Positions 19,727 to 28,263 of a DNA stretch of 64,000 nucleotides are shown in pieces (position 1 is the first letter of the stretch; each line of letters opens with the position of its first letter). Both the position numbers and the translations under genes were made by a program. The stretch is taken from contig NZ_JARXRO010000018.1 of assembly GCF_029887935.1 (NCBI RefSeq), positions 62,001-126,000 on the forward strand, in the 5' to 3' direction. The DNA is from Luteimonas kalidii (GTDB taxonomy: Bacteria > Pseudomonadota > Gammaproteobacteria > Xanthomonadales > Xanthomonadaceae). Under the pieces are notes generated by a model that worked only from the letters and a program-made list of their open reading frames with translations, was not told the origin of the DNA and did not search any database.

Positions 19727-20983
19727 TCATCCCTCCCACTTCGGCAGCTTCTTCTTCACCGCCACGTTCTTCAGCGCCACGTACGCCGGGATCCCGTCCT
19801 TGCCGTAGGGCGGCGGCGCTTCGCCGCGGATCAGCGGCTCGAGGTACGCGCGGGCCTTGTCGGTGATCCCGTAGCCGTCGCGCCGGATGAAGCCGGCGGG
19901 GAACTTCTTCTCGTGGTTGGCGACCTTGTCGAGCGGCGCGCTGCCGATCTTCCAGCGATACGGCGAATCCGAGCTGCGCACGATCACCGGCATGGTCGCG
20001 TTCTGCCCCTTCAGCGCGAACTGCACCGCGGCCTTGCCGACCGCGACCGCCTGGTCGAGGTCGGTCTTCGAGGCGAGGTGGCGGGCGGAGCGCTGCAGGT
20101 AGTCCGGCAGGGTCCAGTGGACCTTGAAGCCGAGCTGGTCCTTGACCTTGCCGGCCAGGTACGAGGCCACGCCGCCGAGCTGGGTGTGGCCGAACGAGTC
20201 GGTGCCGCCGCCCGAATCGGCGACGAAGCGGCCGTCGGCGGTCTGGATGCCCTCGCTGGCCACGACCACGCAATAGCCCACGCGCGCGACCACCTTCTTC
20301 ACCTGCTTCAGGAAGTCGCCCTCGTCGTACGGGCGTTCCGGGAACAGGATCAGGTGCGGCGCCTCGTCCGGCCCCTTGCCGGCCAGACCGGCAGCGGCGG
20401 CCAGCCAGCCGGCGTGCCGGCCCATCGCCTCGTACACGAACACCTTGGTCGACGTGTCGGCCATCGCGGCGACGTCCAGCGCGGCCTCGCGCACCGATAC
20501 GGCGGTGTACTTGGCGGCCGAGCCGAAGCCGGGGCAGCAGTCGGTGACGGCCAGGTCGTTGTCGATCGTCTTCGGCACGCCGATGCAGGTCAGCGGATAG
20601 CCGAACTCGGCGGCCAGCTTCGACACCTTGTTGGCGGTGTCGGCCGAATCGTTGCCGCCGTTGTAGAGGAACCAGCGCACGTCGTGGGCCTTGAACACCT
20701 GCAGCAGGCGTTCGTACTTCGCCCGGTCGGCCTCGACCGACTTGAGCTTGTAGCGGCACGAGCCGAATGCGCCGCCGGGGGTGTGGGCCAGCCCGCGCAC
20801 GGTGGCCGCGGTTTCCTTCGAGGTGTCCACCAGCTCCTCGCGCAGCGCGCCGAGGATGCCGTTGCGCGCCGCCAGCACCTTCACCTTGCGCGCGCGGGCT
20901 TCGGAGATCACCCCCGAGGCGGTGGCGTTGATGACGGCGGTGACACCGCCGGACTGGGAGTAGAGCAGGGTTCCGGAAGCCAT
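19727..20983 (-). CDS. pfp: Pyrophosphate-dependent 6-phosphofructokinase
   Basis: 418 residues. It phosphorylates fructose 6-phosphate with pyrophosphate, reversibly. In ATP-type enzymes the active site reads GGDGS; here it is GGNDS (109-113) with Asp112 at the discriminating position. Lys138 in PKTIDND (137-143) replaces the ATP-type glycine. Both substitutions mark PPi dependence. The length suits the clade II PPi-PFK of xanthomonads, which replaces ATP-PFK. The start MASGTLLYSQSGGVTAVINA is family-like. Divergent from adk. Confidence 0.93.
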   Translation of the reverse strand: MASGTLLYSQSGGVTAVINATASGVISEARARKVKVLAARNGILGALREELVDTSKETAATVRGLAHTPGGAFGSCRYKLKSVEADRAKYERLLQVFKAHDVRWFLYNGGNDSADTANKVSKLAAEFGYPLTCIGVPKTIDNDLAVTDCCPGFGSAAKYTAVSVREAALDVAAMADTSTKVFVYEAMGRHAGWLAAAAGLAGKGPDEAPHLILFPERPYDEGDFLKQVKKVVARVGYCVVVASEGIQTADGRFVADSGGGTDSFGHTQLGGVASYLAGKVKDQLGFKVHWTLPDYLQRSARHLASKTDLDQAVAVGKAAVQFALKGQNATMPVIVRSSDSPYRWKIGSAPLDKVANHEKKFPAGFIRRDGYGITDKARAYLEPLIRGEAPPPYGKDGIPAYVALKNVAVKKKLPKWEG

Positions 20984-21110
20984 ATGCGCCCTTGGGATGA
21001 GGTCGGTGGATCGGGTCGATGGGTTAAGCTGGCGGCTGAATCCGCGGTCCGGCCGGAGTGTAGCAACCGCCCGCGACCGCCTCCGGTTTCGATCTGGTGG
21101 GGAGTCCTCG

Positions 21111-21689
21111 ATGCGATTGGTGTTGTTGGGAGCGCCCGGCTCGGGCAAGGGCACGCAGGCGGCCAGGCTGAAGGAGTACCTGCAGGTACCCCACATCTCG
21201 ACCGGCGACCTGCTGCGCGCCGAGGTCGCGGCCGGCAGCCCGCTGGGGCTGCAGGCCAAGGAAGTGATGGCCCGCGGCGACCTGGTCAGCGACGAGATCC
21301 TGCTGGGCATGCTGCGCGACCGGTTCTCGCGGGAGGACACGCGGGCAGGCTTCATCCTCGATGGCTATCCGCGCAACCTGGCCCAGGCCGCTGCGCTGGA
21401 CGAACTGCTGGCCAGCCTCGGCCAGAAGTTCGACGCCGCGGTTCAGCTGACTGTCGACAACGAGCAGATCGTCGAGCGCCTGGCCGGCCGGGCCAAGGCC
21501 GAAGGGCGCGCGGACGACGCCCCCGACTCCGTGCGCAAGCGCCTGCAGGTGTACGACCAGCAGACCGCGCCGGTGATCGAGTTCTACCGCCAGCACGGCC
21601 AGCTGACCGTGGTCGACGGCGTGGGCACGCTGGAGGCGGTGTTCAACCGCATCGTCGAGGCGATCGCGCCGGAGAAGGCAGTCGGCTGA
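21111..21689 (+). CDS. adk: Adenylate kinase (short LID form)
   Basis: 192 residues from ATG 21111, preceded by GGGGAG as ribosome site. It interconverts ATP + AMP and 2 ADP. The P-loop GAPGSGKGT is at 7-15, the AMP-binding segment HISTGDLLR at about 29-37, and FILDGYPRNL follows. The LID is the short type (RAKAEGRADDAPDSVRKRL) without zinc cysteines. An upstream in-frame frame reaching 20997 is non-coding. Confidence 0.97.
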   Translation: MRLVLLGAPGSGKGTQAARLKEYLQVPHISTGDLLRAEVAAGSPLGLQAKEVMARGDLVSDEILLGMLRDRFSREDTRAGFILDGYPRNLAQAAALDELLASLGQKFDAAVQLTVDNEQIVERLAGRAKAEGRADDAPDSVRKRLQVYDQQTAPVIEFYRQHGQLTVVDGVGTLEAVFNRIVEAIAPEKAVG

Positions 21690-21758
21690 ACCGTCGTTCC
21701 GTCCACGCCGGCGCGTTTGGGTAAAGTGCGCGGCTGTCACGACGCACGCGGGTCCGCC

Positions 21759-23189
21759 TTGAAACTGCACATCCTCGGCATCGCCGGTACGTTCATGGGC
21801 GGGGTCGCCGCGCTCGCGCGCGAGCTCGGACACGCGGTCGAGGGCAGCGACCAGGCGGTGTACCCGCCGATGTCGACCCAGCTCGAAACGCTCGGCATCG
21901 CGCTGTCCCGGGGCTACGACCCGGCGCACATCTCGGCCGACTGCGACACCGTGGTGGTCGGCAACGCGCTCTCGCGCGGCAATCCGGCGGTGGAAGCGGT
22001 GCTCGACAGCGGCCGCGCCTACACCTCCGGTGCCGAGTGGCTGCGCGAGCACGTGCTGCCAGGGCGCGACGTGCTCGCCGTCGCCGGCACCCATGGCAAG
22101 ACCACGACCACTACGATCCTGGCCTTCGCACTGCAGGCGGCGGGGCGCGAGCCGGGGTTCCTGATCGGCGGGGTGGCGGAGGATTTCGGGGTCTCGGCGC
22201 GTCTCGGCGGGCCGCAGGTGCCGGCTTCGGACACGACGTCCAGCGGGCACGACCATGCTGCGCGGGCGGCCCCTGACGAGCGCCCGCTGTTCGTGGTCGA
22301 GGCCGACGAGTACGACACCGCGTTCTTCGACAAGCGCAGCAAGTTCTTGCACTACCGGCCGCGGGTCGCGATCCTCAACAACCTCGAGTACGACCACGCC
22401 GACATCTTTCCCGACGTGGCCGCGATCCAGCGCCAGTTCCACCATCTGGTGCGCACGGTGCCGGGGCGCGGCCGGCTGATCGTCAACGGCCACGACGCGC
22501 GGCTGCGCGAAGTGCTGGACATGGGCTGCTGGACCCCGGTGGAGCGCTTCGGCTTCGATCCGGGCTTCGAATGGAGCGCGCGCAAGCTGCGCGAGGACGG
22601 CAGCGCGTTCGAAGTGGCGCGCGCGGGCCACGCGGTGGGAACGGTCGAATGGCCGCTGCTCGGCGACCACAACGTGCTCAATGGCCTGGCGGCGCTCGCC
22701 GCCTGCGCCGCGGTCGGCGTCGACGTGGCCGCGGTGCTGCCCACCCTGGCGCGGTTCCACAGCGTCAAACGGCGCATGGAGCGGCTGGGGCAGGCGCGCG
22801 GGATCACCGTGTACGACGATTTCGCCCATCATCCGACCGCGATCGCGACCACGCTCGCGGGGCTGCGTGCGAAGGTGGGCGAGTCCAGGATCGTGGTGGT
22901 GATGGAGCCGCGCAGCAACTCGATGCGGCTGGGCGCGCACGCGCAGGCGCTGGCGCCGTCGCTGCGCGATGCGGACGCGGTGGTGTTCCTGGCGCGGCCG
23001 GAACTGCCGTGGGATGCCGCGGCGGTGGTGGTGGCGGTGCGGGGCGACGCGCGCGCGGTGGCCGACGTCGATGCGCTGCTGGAGGCGCTGGGCACGCTGG
23101 CGCGCGACGGCGACCACGTGGTGTTCATGTCCAACGGCGGCTTCGACGCGGCTCCGCGCCGGTTCCTGGCGCAGCTGCAGGCGGTCTGA
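21759..23189 (+). CDS. mpl: UDP-N-acetylmuramate:L-Ala-gamma-D-Glu-meso-DAP ligase (murein tripeptide recycling)
   Basis: 476 residues from the TTG at 21759, chosen because it gives (M)KLHILGIAGTFMGGVAALA, the normal N-terminus of Mpl. No ATG is available there, and the next upstream in-frame start is TTG 21717. The Mur-ligase ATP loop AGTHGKTTTT is at about 109-118, with EADEYDTAFFDKRSKF and YDDFAHHPTAI further on. It reattaches recycled murein tripeptide to UDP-MurNAc. TAAAGT at 21722-21727 is a possible -10. It follows adk in the same direction. Confidence 0.95.
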   Translation: MKLHILGIAGTFMGGVAALARELGHAVEGSDQAVYPPMSTQLETLGIALSRGYDPAHISADCDTVVVGNALSRGNPAVEAVLDSGRAYTSGAEWLREHVLPGRDVLAVAGTHGKTTTTTILAFALQAAGREPGFLIGGVAEDFGVSARLGGPQVPASDTTSSGHDHAARAAPDERPLFVVEADEYDTAFFDKRSKFLHYRPRVAILNNLEYDHADIFPDVAAIQRQFHHLVRTVPGRGRLIVNGHDARLREVLDMGCWTPVERFGFDPGFEWSARKLREDGSAFEVARAGHAVGTVEWPLLGDHNVLNGLAALAACAAVGVDVAAVLPTLARFHSVKRRMERLGQARGITVYDDFAHHPTAIATTLAGLRAKVGESRIVVVMEPRSNSMRLGAHAQALAPSLRDADAVVFLARPELPWDAAAVVVAVRGDARAVADVDALLEALGTLARDGDHVVFMSNGGFDAAPRRFLAQLQAV

Positions 23190-23382
23190 GGCGCGATCCG
23201 CGGCGGCACGCCTATCGTCTCTGGACGGCGCGTGCGCATGACCCTGCGACGGCAGGGCCGCACACCGCGGGCGCGCACGTCGGCGACAGGGCGCGACGAT
23301 GATCCGGGCTGTCGTCCCGCAGTCCGGCACCGGAGCCGCCGCCGGGGGACGCCTACCGCTGCGGCGGCCCCTGCGCTGCGCC

Positions 23383-23388
23383 TAGACT
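23383..23388 (+). promoter_or_regulatory. -10-like box 7 nt before the LON-domain gene
   Basis: TAGACT with its last base 7 nt before the ATG at 23395, so a start site at or very near the A of the ATG is predicted (leaderless mRNA). No clear -35. Confidence 0.4.
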
Positions 23389-23394
23389 GGTGAC

Positions 23395-23967
23395 ATGGCC
23401 GAACCGCTCCCGCTGTTTCCACTGCATGCCGTCCTGGTGCCGGGCGCCGCGCTCGGCCTGCGCGTGTTCGAGCCGCGCTACCTCGACCTGGTGCGCGATT
23501 GCGGCCGCAATGGCACCGGCTTCGGGGTCTGCCTGATCGCCGGGGGCGAGGAGACCGGCGCGGCCGCGATGCCGATGGCCTGGGGCACCGAGGCCCGGAT
23601 CGAGGATTTCGACACCGGCCCGGATGGACTGCTGCACCTGCGCCTGCGTGGCGGCCGCCGCTTCCACGTCGCCCGCACCCGGGTGCGGGACAGCGGACTG
23701 GTGGTGGCGGACGTGGACTGGCGCGCGCCCGATCCGGTGGCCGAACTGCAGCCGCAGCACGCGCTGCTGGGCGAGGTCCTGCGGCGCATCTTCGACCGCC
23801 TTGGCGAAGCCGGTGTGCACATTCCCGAGCCGCGCTTCGACGATGCGGCCTGGGTCGGCTGGCGTCTGGCCGAGCTGCTGCCGTTGACCCTGCCCCAGCG
23901 CCAGCAGCTGCTGCAGGAAGACGATCCCGACCTGCGCCTGGACGAGCTGCTACGGCTCCTGTCCTGA
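23395..23967 (+). CDS. LON N-terminal (substrate-binding) domain protein
   Basis: 190 residues. The whole protein corresponds to the LON substrate-binding (PUA-like) domain, starting LPLFPLHAVLVPGAALGLRVFEPRYLDLV and continuing through GTGFGVCLI. There is no AAA+ or Lon protease domain. Such stand-alone proteins are common in Proteobacteria and their role is unknown. Its last 18 bp overlap the 3' end of the convergent DedA/PAP2 gene. No Shine-Dalgarno sequence is visible. Confidence 0.88.
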   Translation: MAEPLPLFPLHAVLVPGAALGLRVFEPRYLDLVRDCGRNGTGFGVCLIAGGEETGAAAMPMAWGTEARIEDFDTGPDGLLHLRLRGGRRFHVARTRVRDSGLVVADVDWRAPDPVAELQPQHALLGEVLRRIFDRLGEAGVHIPEPRFDDAAWVGWRLAELLPLTLPQRQQLLQEDDPDLRLDELLRLLS

Positions 23968-25959
23968 CCCGACTGCGTCGGTGCGCAGCCGCAGTACCGG
24001 CGCCCCGCTGTGCGGATGGACCGATTCGCGCACCGGGAACCCGGTGACCGAGCGCCGCAGGGCGACATAGGCGGCATCGTCGTCGACCACCGGGAGCCAG
24101 ATCCCGAACAGGCCCGACAGCGGCCGCTGGTATTCCAGGGTCTGGGTCACGCCGATCCACAGCGGGGTGCCGTCCGCCAGCCGCGCCGGCGCGCGCCACA
24201 GCCTCAGCGTCTGCAACCGGCCGTCGCCGGCGGGACGCCGCAGCAGCAGCGCCTCGGCCTCGGAGCCGAGCGTGGCCGGCAGCACCGGCTGCAGGCCGGG
24301 CGGTGCGTCGTCGTCGAGCAGGCCCAGGGTCGCGGTCCAGTCCGCCTGCGGCTGCGCGCGCCAGCCCAGGCTGCGCAGATGCCCGCGTAGCGGCTCCAGC
24401 GGGCCGGCCACCTGCACGTCGAGCGCCCAGCGCCGGCTGGCATCGCGCTCCCGACGCTGGGCGGGCAGCTGTACCCAGTCGCGGTTCCACCAGGCGTCGC
24501 GTTCCAGCACGCGGGCCGGTTCGGGCACGGTGAAGCGCGCCAGCAGCGGGTCGACCGCCTTGGGCGCGTGCCACAGCGCCGCGACGGCGAAGCTCAGGTA
24601 GAAGATCGCGGCCAGCGGCCGCATCCAGAACGAACGCGCCACATGGCGCCGGTAGGCGATGCCCAGCACCAGCAGCCAGACGATGCCCAGCAGCATCCCG
24701 CCGACCACGTCGCTGAGCCAGTGCGCGCCCAGGTACAGCCGCGCGAAGCCGAGCAGCGCGCCGACCAGCCCGGCGAGCATGTACGGCCACACCCGGCTGC
24801 GGCCGGGCAGTTCACGCGCGATCAGCACCGCGAAGAAGCCGAATGCGATCGTGGTCATCGTCACCGACACCGACGGGAAGCCGAAGCCGCTGTGCGCGGT
24901 CGGCGGCAGCGGCATGTCGATCAGCTTCGCCAGGCCCGTGGTCAGCACCAGCCCGAAGGTCAGCGCGGCGACCCAGTGCGCCGCGGCGATCCAGCGTCGC
25001 CGCCACAGCAGCCAGCCCAGCGCGAGCGTGGCCGCCGGCAGCAGCACCTCCCAGTCGCCGATCGAGGCCAGCCCCGCCATCAGCCGGTCGGCCAGCGGGT
25101 TGCGCAGTTCGTACATCGCGCCGAACACGGTCAGGTCCAGCGCCAGCGGCTCGCCGCGCATCCACACCGTGCCCAGCAGGGCGAACCAGGCCCAGCCGAT
25201 CGCCAGCAGGCAGGCCGCCAGCACCGCCAGCGACGCCGATTCGGGCCGGTTGGGATCGATCAGCGCCGCCGCATAGCGGCCCAGGCGCGGATGCGCGCGG
25301 GTCCAGCGCAGCGCGCGCGCGAGCAGGTCGTTGGCGTGGCGGTCGAACCAGCGGTAGGTGTAGAGCACGCCCGCCCAGGCCAGGGCGAGCACCAGCAGCA
25401 GTCCGCCCAGCACCAGCACCAGACGGTCGGCGACCGCGGCCACCGCATCGTAGGAGGCGCCGAAGATCCACCCGGGCGCGAGGAAGCTGGCGGCCCACAG
25501 GAAGCACGCGACCAGGCTCATCGGTACGTAGCGCCGCAGCGGCATGTGCAGCATGCCGGCGATCGCCGGCACGAACGCTCGGATCGCGCCGACGAAGCGC
25601 GCGATCAGGATGCCCTTGATGCCGTGGCGGCGGAACACCAGTTCGCCGCGGTCGAGCAGCTGGGGATAGCGGCGGAACGGCCAGTGCTCGCGCAGCTGCG
25701 GCCCCCAGCGATGGCCGACCCAGTAACCGATGCCGTCGCCTGCGAAGGCGCCCAGCGCCGCGCAGGTGACCGCATAGGTGCCGTCGATATGCCCCAGCCC
25801 GATCAACGCCCCGATCGCGAACAGCAGCGGCAGCGCGGGCACCAGGATGCCGAGCACGACGACTGCATCGCAGAAGGCGATCAGAAAGATCAGACCGCCG
25901 GCCGCGACCGGGTGCGCGCTGATCCAGGCGAGCGTGGCGTCGAACCAGCCGGAGTCCAT
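23950..25959 (-). CDS. DedA - PAP2 - LssY-like fusion membrane protein with degenerate PAP2 motifs
   Basis: 669 residues from ATG 25959. The N-terminal third is a DedA/SNARE-associated domain (FVGAIRAFVPAIAGMLHMPLRRY, several TM segments). The middle third is a PAP2 phosphatase-like membrane domain (AKLIDMPLPPTAHSGFGFPSVSV, then ARLYLGAHWLSDVVGG). The C-terminal third is a soluble LssY-like domain. Fusions of these domains act on lipid phosphates or undecaprenyl carriers. Here PAP2 motif 2, normally PSGH, reads PSVS, and the motif 1 Arg is not visible, so phosphatase activity is doubtful, although motif 3 (R, H, D) is kept. Confidence 0.88.
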   Translation of the reverse strand: MDSGWFDATLAWISAHPVAAGGLIFLIAFCDAVVVLGILVPALPLLFAIGALIGLGHIDGTYAVTCAALGAFAGDGIGYWVGHRWGPQLREHWPFRRYPQLLDRGELVFRRHGIKGILIARFVGAIRAFVPAIAGMLHMPLRRYVPMSLVACFLWAASFLAPGWIFGASYDAVAAVADRLVLVLGGLLLVLALAWAGVLYTYRWFDRHANDLLARALRWTRAHPRLGRYAAALIDPNRPESASLAVLAACLLAIGWAWFALLGTVWMRGEPLALDLTVFGAMYELRNPLADRLMAGLASIGDWEVLLPAATLALGWLLWRRRWIAAAHWVAALTFGLVLTTGLAKLIDMPLPPTAHSGFGFPSVSVTMTTIAFGFFAVLIARELPGRSRVWPYMLAGLVGALLGFARLYLGAHWLSDVVGGMLLGIVWLLVLGIAYRRHVARSFWMRPLAAIFYLSFAVAALWHAPKAVDPLLARFTVPEPARVLERDAWWNRDWVQLPAQRRERDASRRWALDVQVAGPLEPLRGHLRSLGWRAQPQADWTATLGLLDDDAPPGLQPVLPATLGSEAEALLLRRPAGDGRLQTLRLWRAPARLADGTPLWIGVTQTLEYQRPLSGLFGIWLPVVDDDAAYVALRRSVTGFPVRESVHPHSGAPVLRLRTDAVGSGQEP

Positions 25960-25994
25960 CGACGAATTATGACAGCCGCCCCTGACTGTCCGCC

Positions 25995-26000
25995 TACACT
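25995..26000 (+). promoter_or_regulatory. -10-like box 7 nt before the kinase-like gene
   Basis: TACACT ends 7 nt before the ATG at 26007 and abuts an in-frame GTG at 26001. This predicts a leaderless transcript. No -35 consensus. Confidence 0.4.
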
Positions 26001-26006
26001 GTGGCG

Positions 26007-26666
26007 ATGGATCGCCACGCCACCGAGTCCCGGGCACTGAAGGCCGACAGCTTCGGCCGGATCTCGCTCATGCGCGGTGCCGGCGGCGCCTTCGTGCGCC
26101 GCGACCTGGCCCATGTTCCCTGGTGGCTGCGCCTGCCCGCGTGGTGGCTGGCCCGGCGCGAGGCGCGCGCGCTGCAGCGCGTGGCGGGCATGGCCGACGT
26201 ACCCCGGCTGCTGGACTGGGACGGGCGACGGCTCGATCGCAGCTTCATGGCCGGTGACGCGATGTACCAGCGTCCACCGCGCGGCGATCTCGACTACTTC
26301 CGGCGCGCGCGCAGGCTGCTGCAGGCGCTGCACCGTCGCGGCGTCGCCCACAACGACCTGGCCAAGGAAGCGAACTGGCTGGTGCTCGAGGACGGGCGGC
26401 CGGCCCTGATCGACTTCCAGCTCGCCACGCTCGGCGATCCGCGTTCGCGCTGGATGCGGCTGCTGTTCCGCGAGGACCTGCGCCACCTGCTCAAGCACAA
26501 GCGCATGTACTGCCGGGAATCGCTCACGCCGGTCGAGCGCCGGGTGCTCAGGCGCAACTCCTGGGTGCGCGACCTGTGGTTCCGCACCGGAAAGCCGGTC
26601 TACCGCTTCGTGACGAGGCGGATCCTCAAGTGGGAAGACAACGAGGGGCAGGGTCCGAAGCCGTGA
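26007..26666 (+). CDS. RIO/Kdo-kinase-like small protein kinase superfamily member
   Basis: 219 residues from ATG 26007 (GTG 26001 is an alternative). The catalytic loop reads HNDLAKEAN (H115, D117, N123), and the metal-binding Asp is D136 in IDFQLA, where Gln replaces the usual Gly of DFG. The N-lobe is reduced, and a Trp-rich amphipathic segment at 38-48 (PWWLRLPAWWL) suggests membrane association. Relatives include lipopolysaccharide core kinases and RIO-like proteins. The substrate is unknown. Divergent from the DedA/PAP2 gene with a 47-bp gap. Confidence 0.78.
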   Translation: MDRHATESRALKADSFGRISLMRGAGGAFVRRDLAHVPWWLRLPAWWLARREARALQRVAGMADVPRLLDWDGRRLDRSFMAGDAMYQRPPRGDLDYFRRARRLLQALHRRGVAHNDLAKEANWLVLEDGRPALIDFQLATLGDPRSRWMRLLFREDLRHLLKHKRMYCRESLTPVERRVLRRNSWVRDLWFRTGKPVYRFVTRRILKWEDNEGQGPKP

Positions 26667-26762
26667 GCGCACGCTGCAGGACGGGTGTCGAAAGCGAAGA
26701 GGACAGCCGGCGGGACGGGGATGGCGTAGGCTCGGGCTCCGACATCCCGAGGCCGCATCGCC

Positions 26763-27581
26763 ATGCCCGCGCTGACCGGAAAGACCCTGTTCATCACCGG
26801 CGCCTCGCGCGGCATCGGCCTGGCGATCGCGCTGCGCGCCGCGCGCGACGGCGCCAACGTGGCGATCGCTGCGAAATCCGCCGTGCCCAACCCCAGGCTG
26901 CCCGGCACCATCCACAGCGCCGCGCGCGCGGTCGAGGAGGCGGGCGGACGCGCGCTGGCGCTGCGCTGCGACATCCGCGAGGAGGCGCAGGTGCGCGAGG
27001 CGGTGGCGCGTACCGTCGAGGCCTTCGGCGGACTCGACATCCTGGTCAACAATGCCAGCGCGATCTGGCTGCGCGGCACGCTCGACACGCCGATGAAGCG
27101 CTTCGACCTGATGCAGCAGGTCAATGCCCGCGGCACCTTCCTCTGTGCGCAGGCGTGCCTGCCGCACCTGCTGCAGGCGGCCGACCCGCACATCCTCACC
27201 CTGTGCCCCCCGCCGTCGCTGGATCCGAAGTGGTGGGCGCCGCATACCGGCTACACCCTGGCCAAGATGGGCATGAGCTTCGTCACGCTGGGGCTGGCGG
27301 CCGAGTTCGCCGACCGCGGCATCGCCATCAACGGGCTCTGGCCGCGCACGCTGATTGCCACCGACGCGCTGGCGATGATCCCGGGCGTGGTGCCCGGCAA
27401 TGGACGCGCGCCGGCGATCATGGCCGATGCCGCGCATGCGGTGCTCTCGCGCCCGTCTGCCGGATTCACGGGCCGCTTCCTGATCGACGACGAAGTGCTG
27501 CGCGAGGCGGGCGTCACCGACCTGTCGGGCTACGCGGTCGATCCCGCGCAGCCGTTGCTGCCGGACCTGTTCCTCGATTGA
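26763..27581 (+). CDS. Short-chain dehydrogenase/reductase (HSDL2-like SDR)
   Basis: 272 residues, cytoplasmic NAD(P)-dependent oxidoreductase. The cofactor motif GASRGIGLAIA is near residue 13, NNASA near 95, and the active-site YTLAKMGMS supplies Tyr and Lys. The segment PRLPGTIHSAARAVEEAGG after the Rossmann start matches the HSDL2-like group. The substrate is unknown, though lipid or hydroxysteroid-like compounds are typical for the group. It stands alone between the kinase-like gene and gloA. Confidence 0.88.
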   Translation: MPALTGKTLFITGASRGIGLAIALRAARDGANVAIAAKSAVPNPRLPGTIHSAARAVEEAGGRALALRCDIREEAQVREAVARTVEAFGGLDILVNNASAIWLRGTLDTPMKRFDLMQQVNARGTFLCAQACLPHLLQAADPHILTLCPPPSLDPKWWAPHTGYTLAKMGMSFVTLGLAAEFADRGIAINGLWPRTLIATDALAMIPGVVPGNGRAPAIMADAAHAVLSRPSAGFTGRFLIDDEVLREAGVTDLSGYAVDPAQPLLPDLFLD

Positions 27582-27749
27582 GTTCGCCGTCCAAGACCGT
27601 CCGCATGCGGCCATGATCTTCTTGCGATCCGGGGCAGTCGGCGCGATCTTGACTGCCGTGCCACCGTCCGGGTCCCGATGACAGGGACGCCTCGCGCCGC
27701 GTCGCCCGGGCTTCGACCGCTTCGCCGCCAACCCCACGAGCTGCCCACC

Positions 27750-28187
27750 ATGAAATACCTGCACGCGATGATCCGCGTCCACGACCTGGACGCCACCAGC
27801 CGCTTCTTCACCGATGGCCTCGGCCTGCGCCAGACCCGGCGCATGGACAACGAGGCCGGCCGCTTCACGCTGGTCTACTTCGGCGCGCCGGAGAACCCGG
27901 AGGCCGAGATCGAGCTGACATACAACTGGCCGCCCGCCGACGGCTCACCGCCCGAGGACTACGGCAGCGCGCGCAATTTCGGCCACCTCGCCTTCGCCGT
28001 CGACGACATCTACGCGCTGTGCGCGCACCTGCAGTCGCAGGGCGTGACCATCCTGCGCCCGCCGCGCGACGGCCGCATGGCATTCGTGCGCACGCCGGAC
28101 CTGATCTCGATCGAACTGCTGCAGAAGGGCGCGGCGCTGGCGCCGGCCGAACCCTGGGCGTCGATGCCCAACACCGGCAGCTGGTAG
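27750..28187 (+). CDS. gloA: Lactoylglutathione lyase (glyoxalase I)
   Basis: 145 residues from ATG 27750. A vicinal-oxygen-chelate fold starting MKYLHAMIRVHDLDATSRFF, with metal ligands expected in H5, the Glu of EIELTYN and the C-terminal IELLQ glutamate, plus GHLAFAVDDI. It converts the methylglyoxal-glutathione hemithioacetal to S-lactoylglutathione. An in-frame upstream stretch to 27678 is not similar to the family. Confidence 0.93.
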   Translation: MKYLHAMIRVHDLDATSRFFTDGLGLRQTRRMDNEAGRFTLVYFGAPENPEAEIELTYNWPPADGSPPEDYGSARNFGHLAFAVDDIYALCAHLQSQGVTILRPPRDGRMAFVRTPDLISIELLQKGAALAPAEPWASMPNTGSW

Positions 28188-28263
28188 CCCGCGTGCCGCG
28201 GCCCGCGCGTGGCCGCGTCGGACGCGGCACAATGACCGGCCCCGTCCGCAGCCCCCCACGCGC

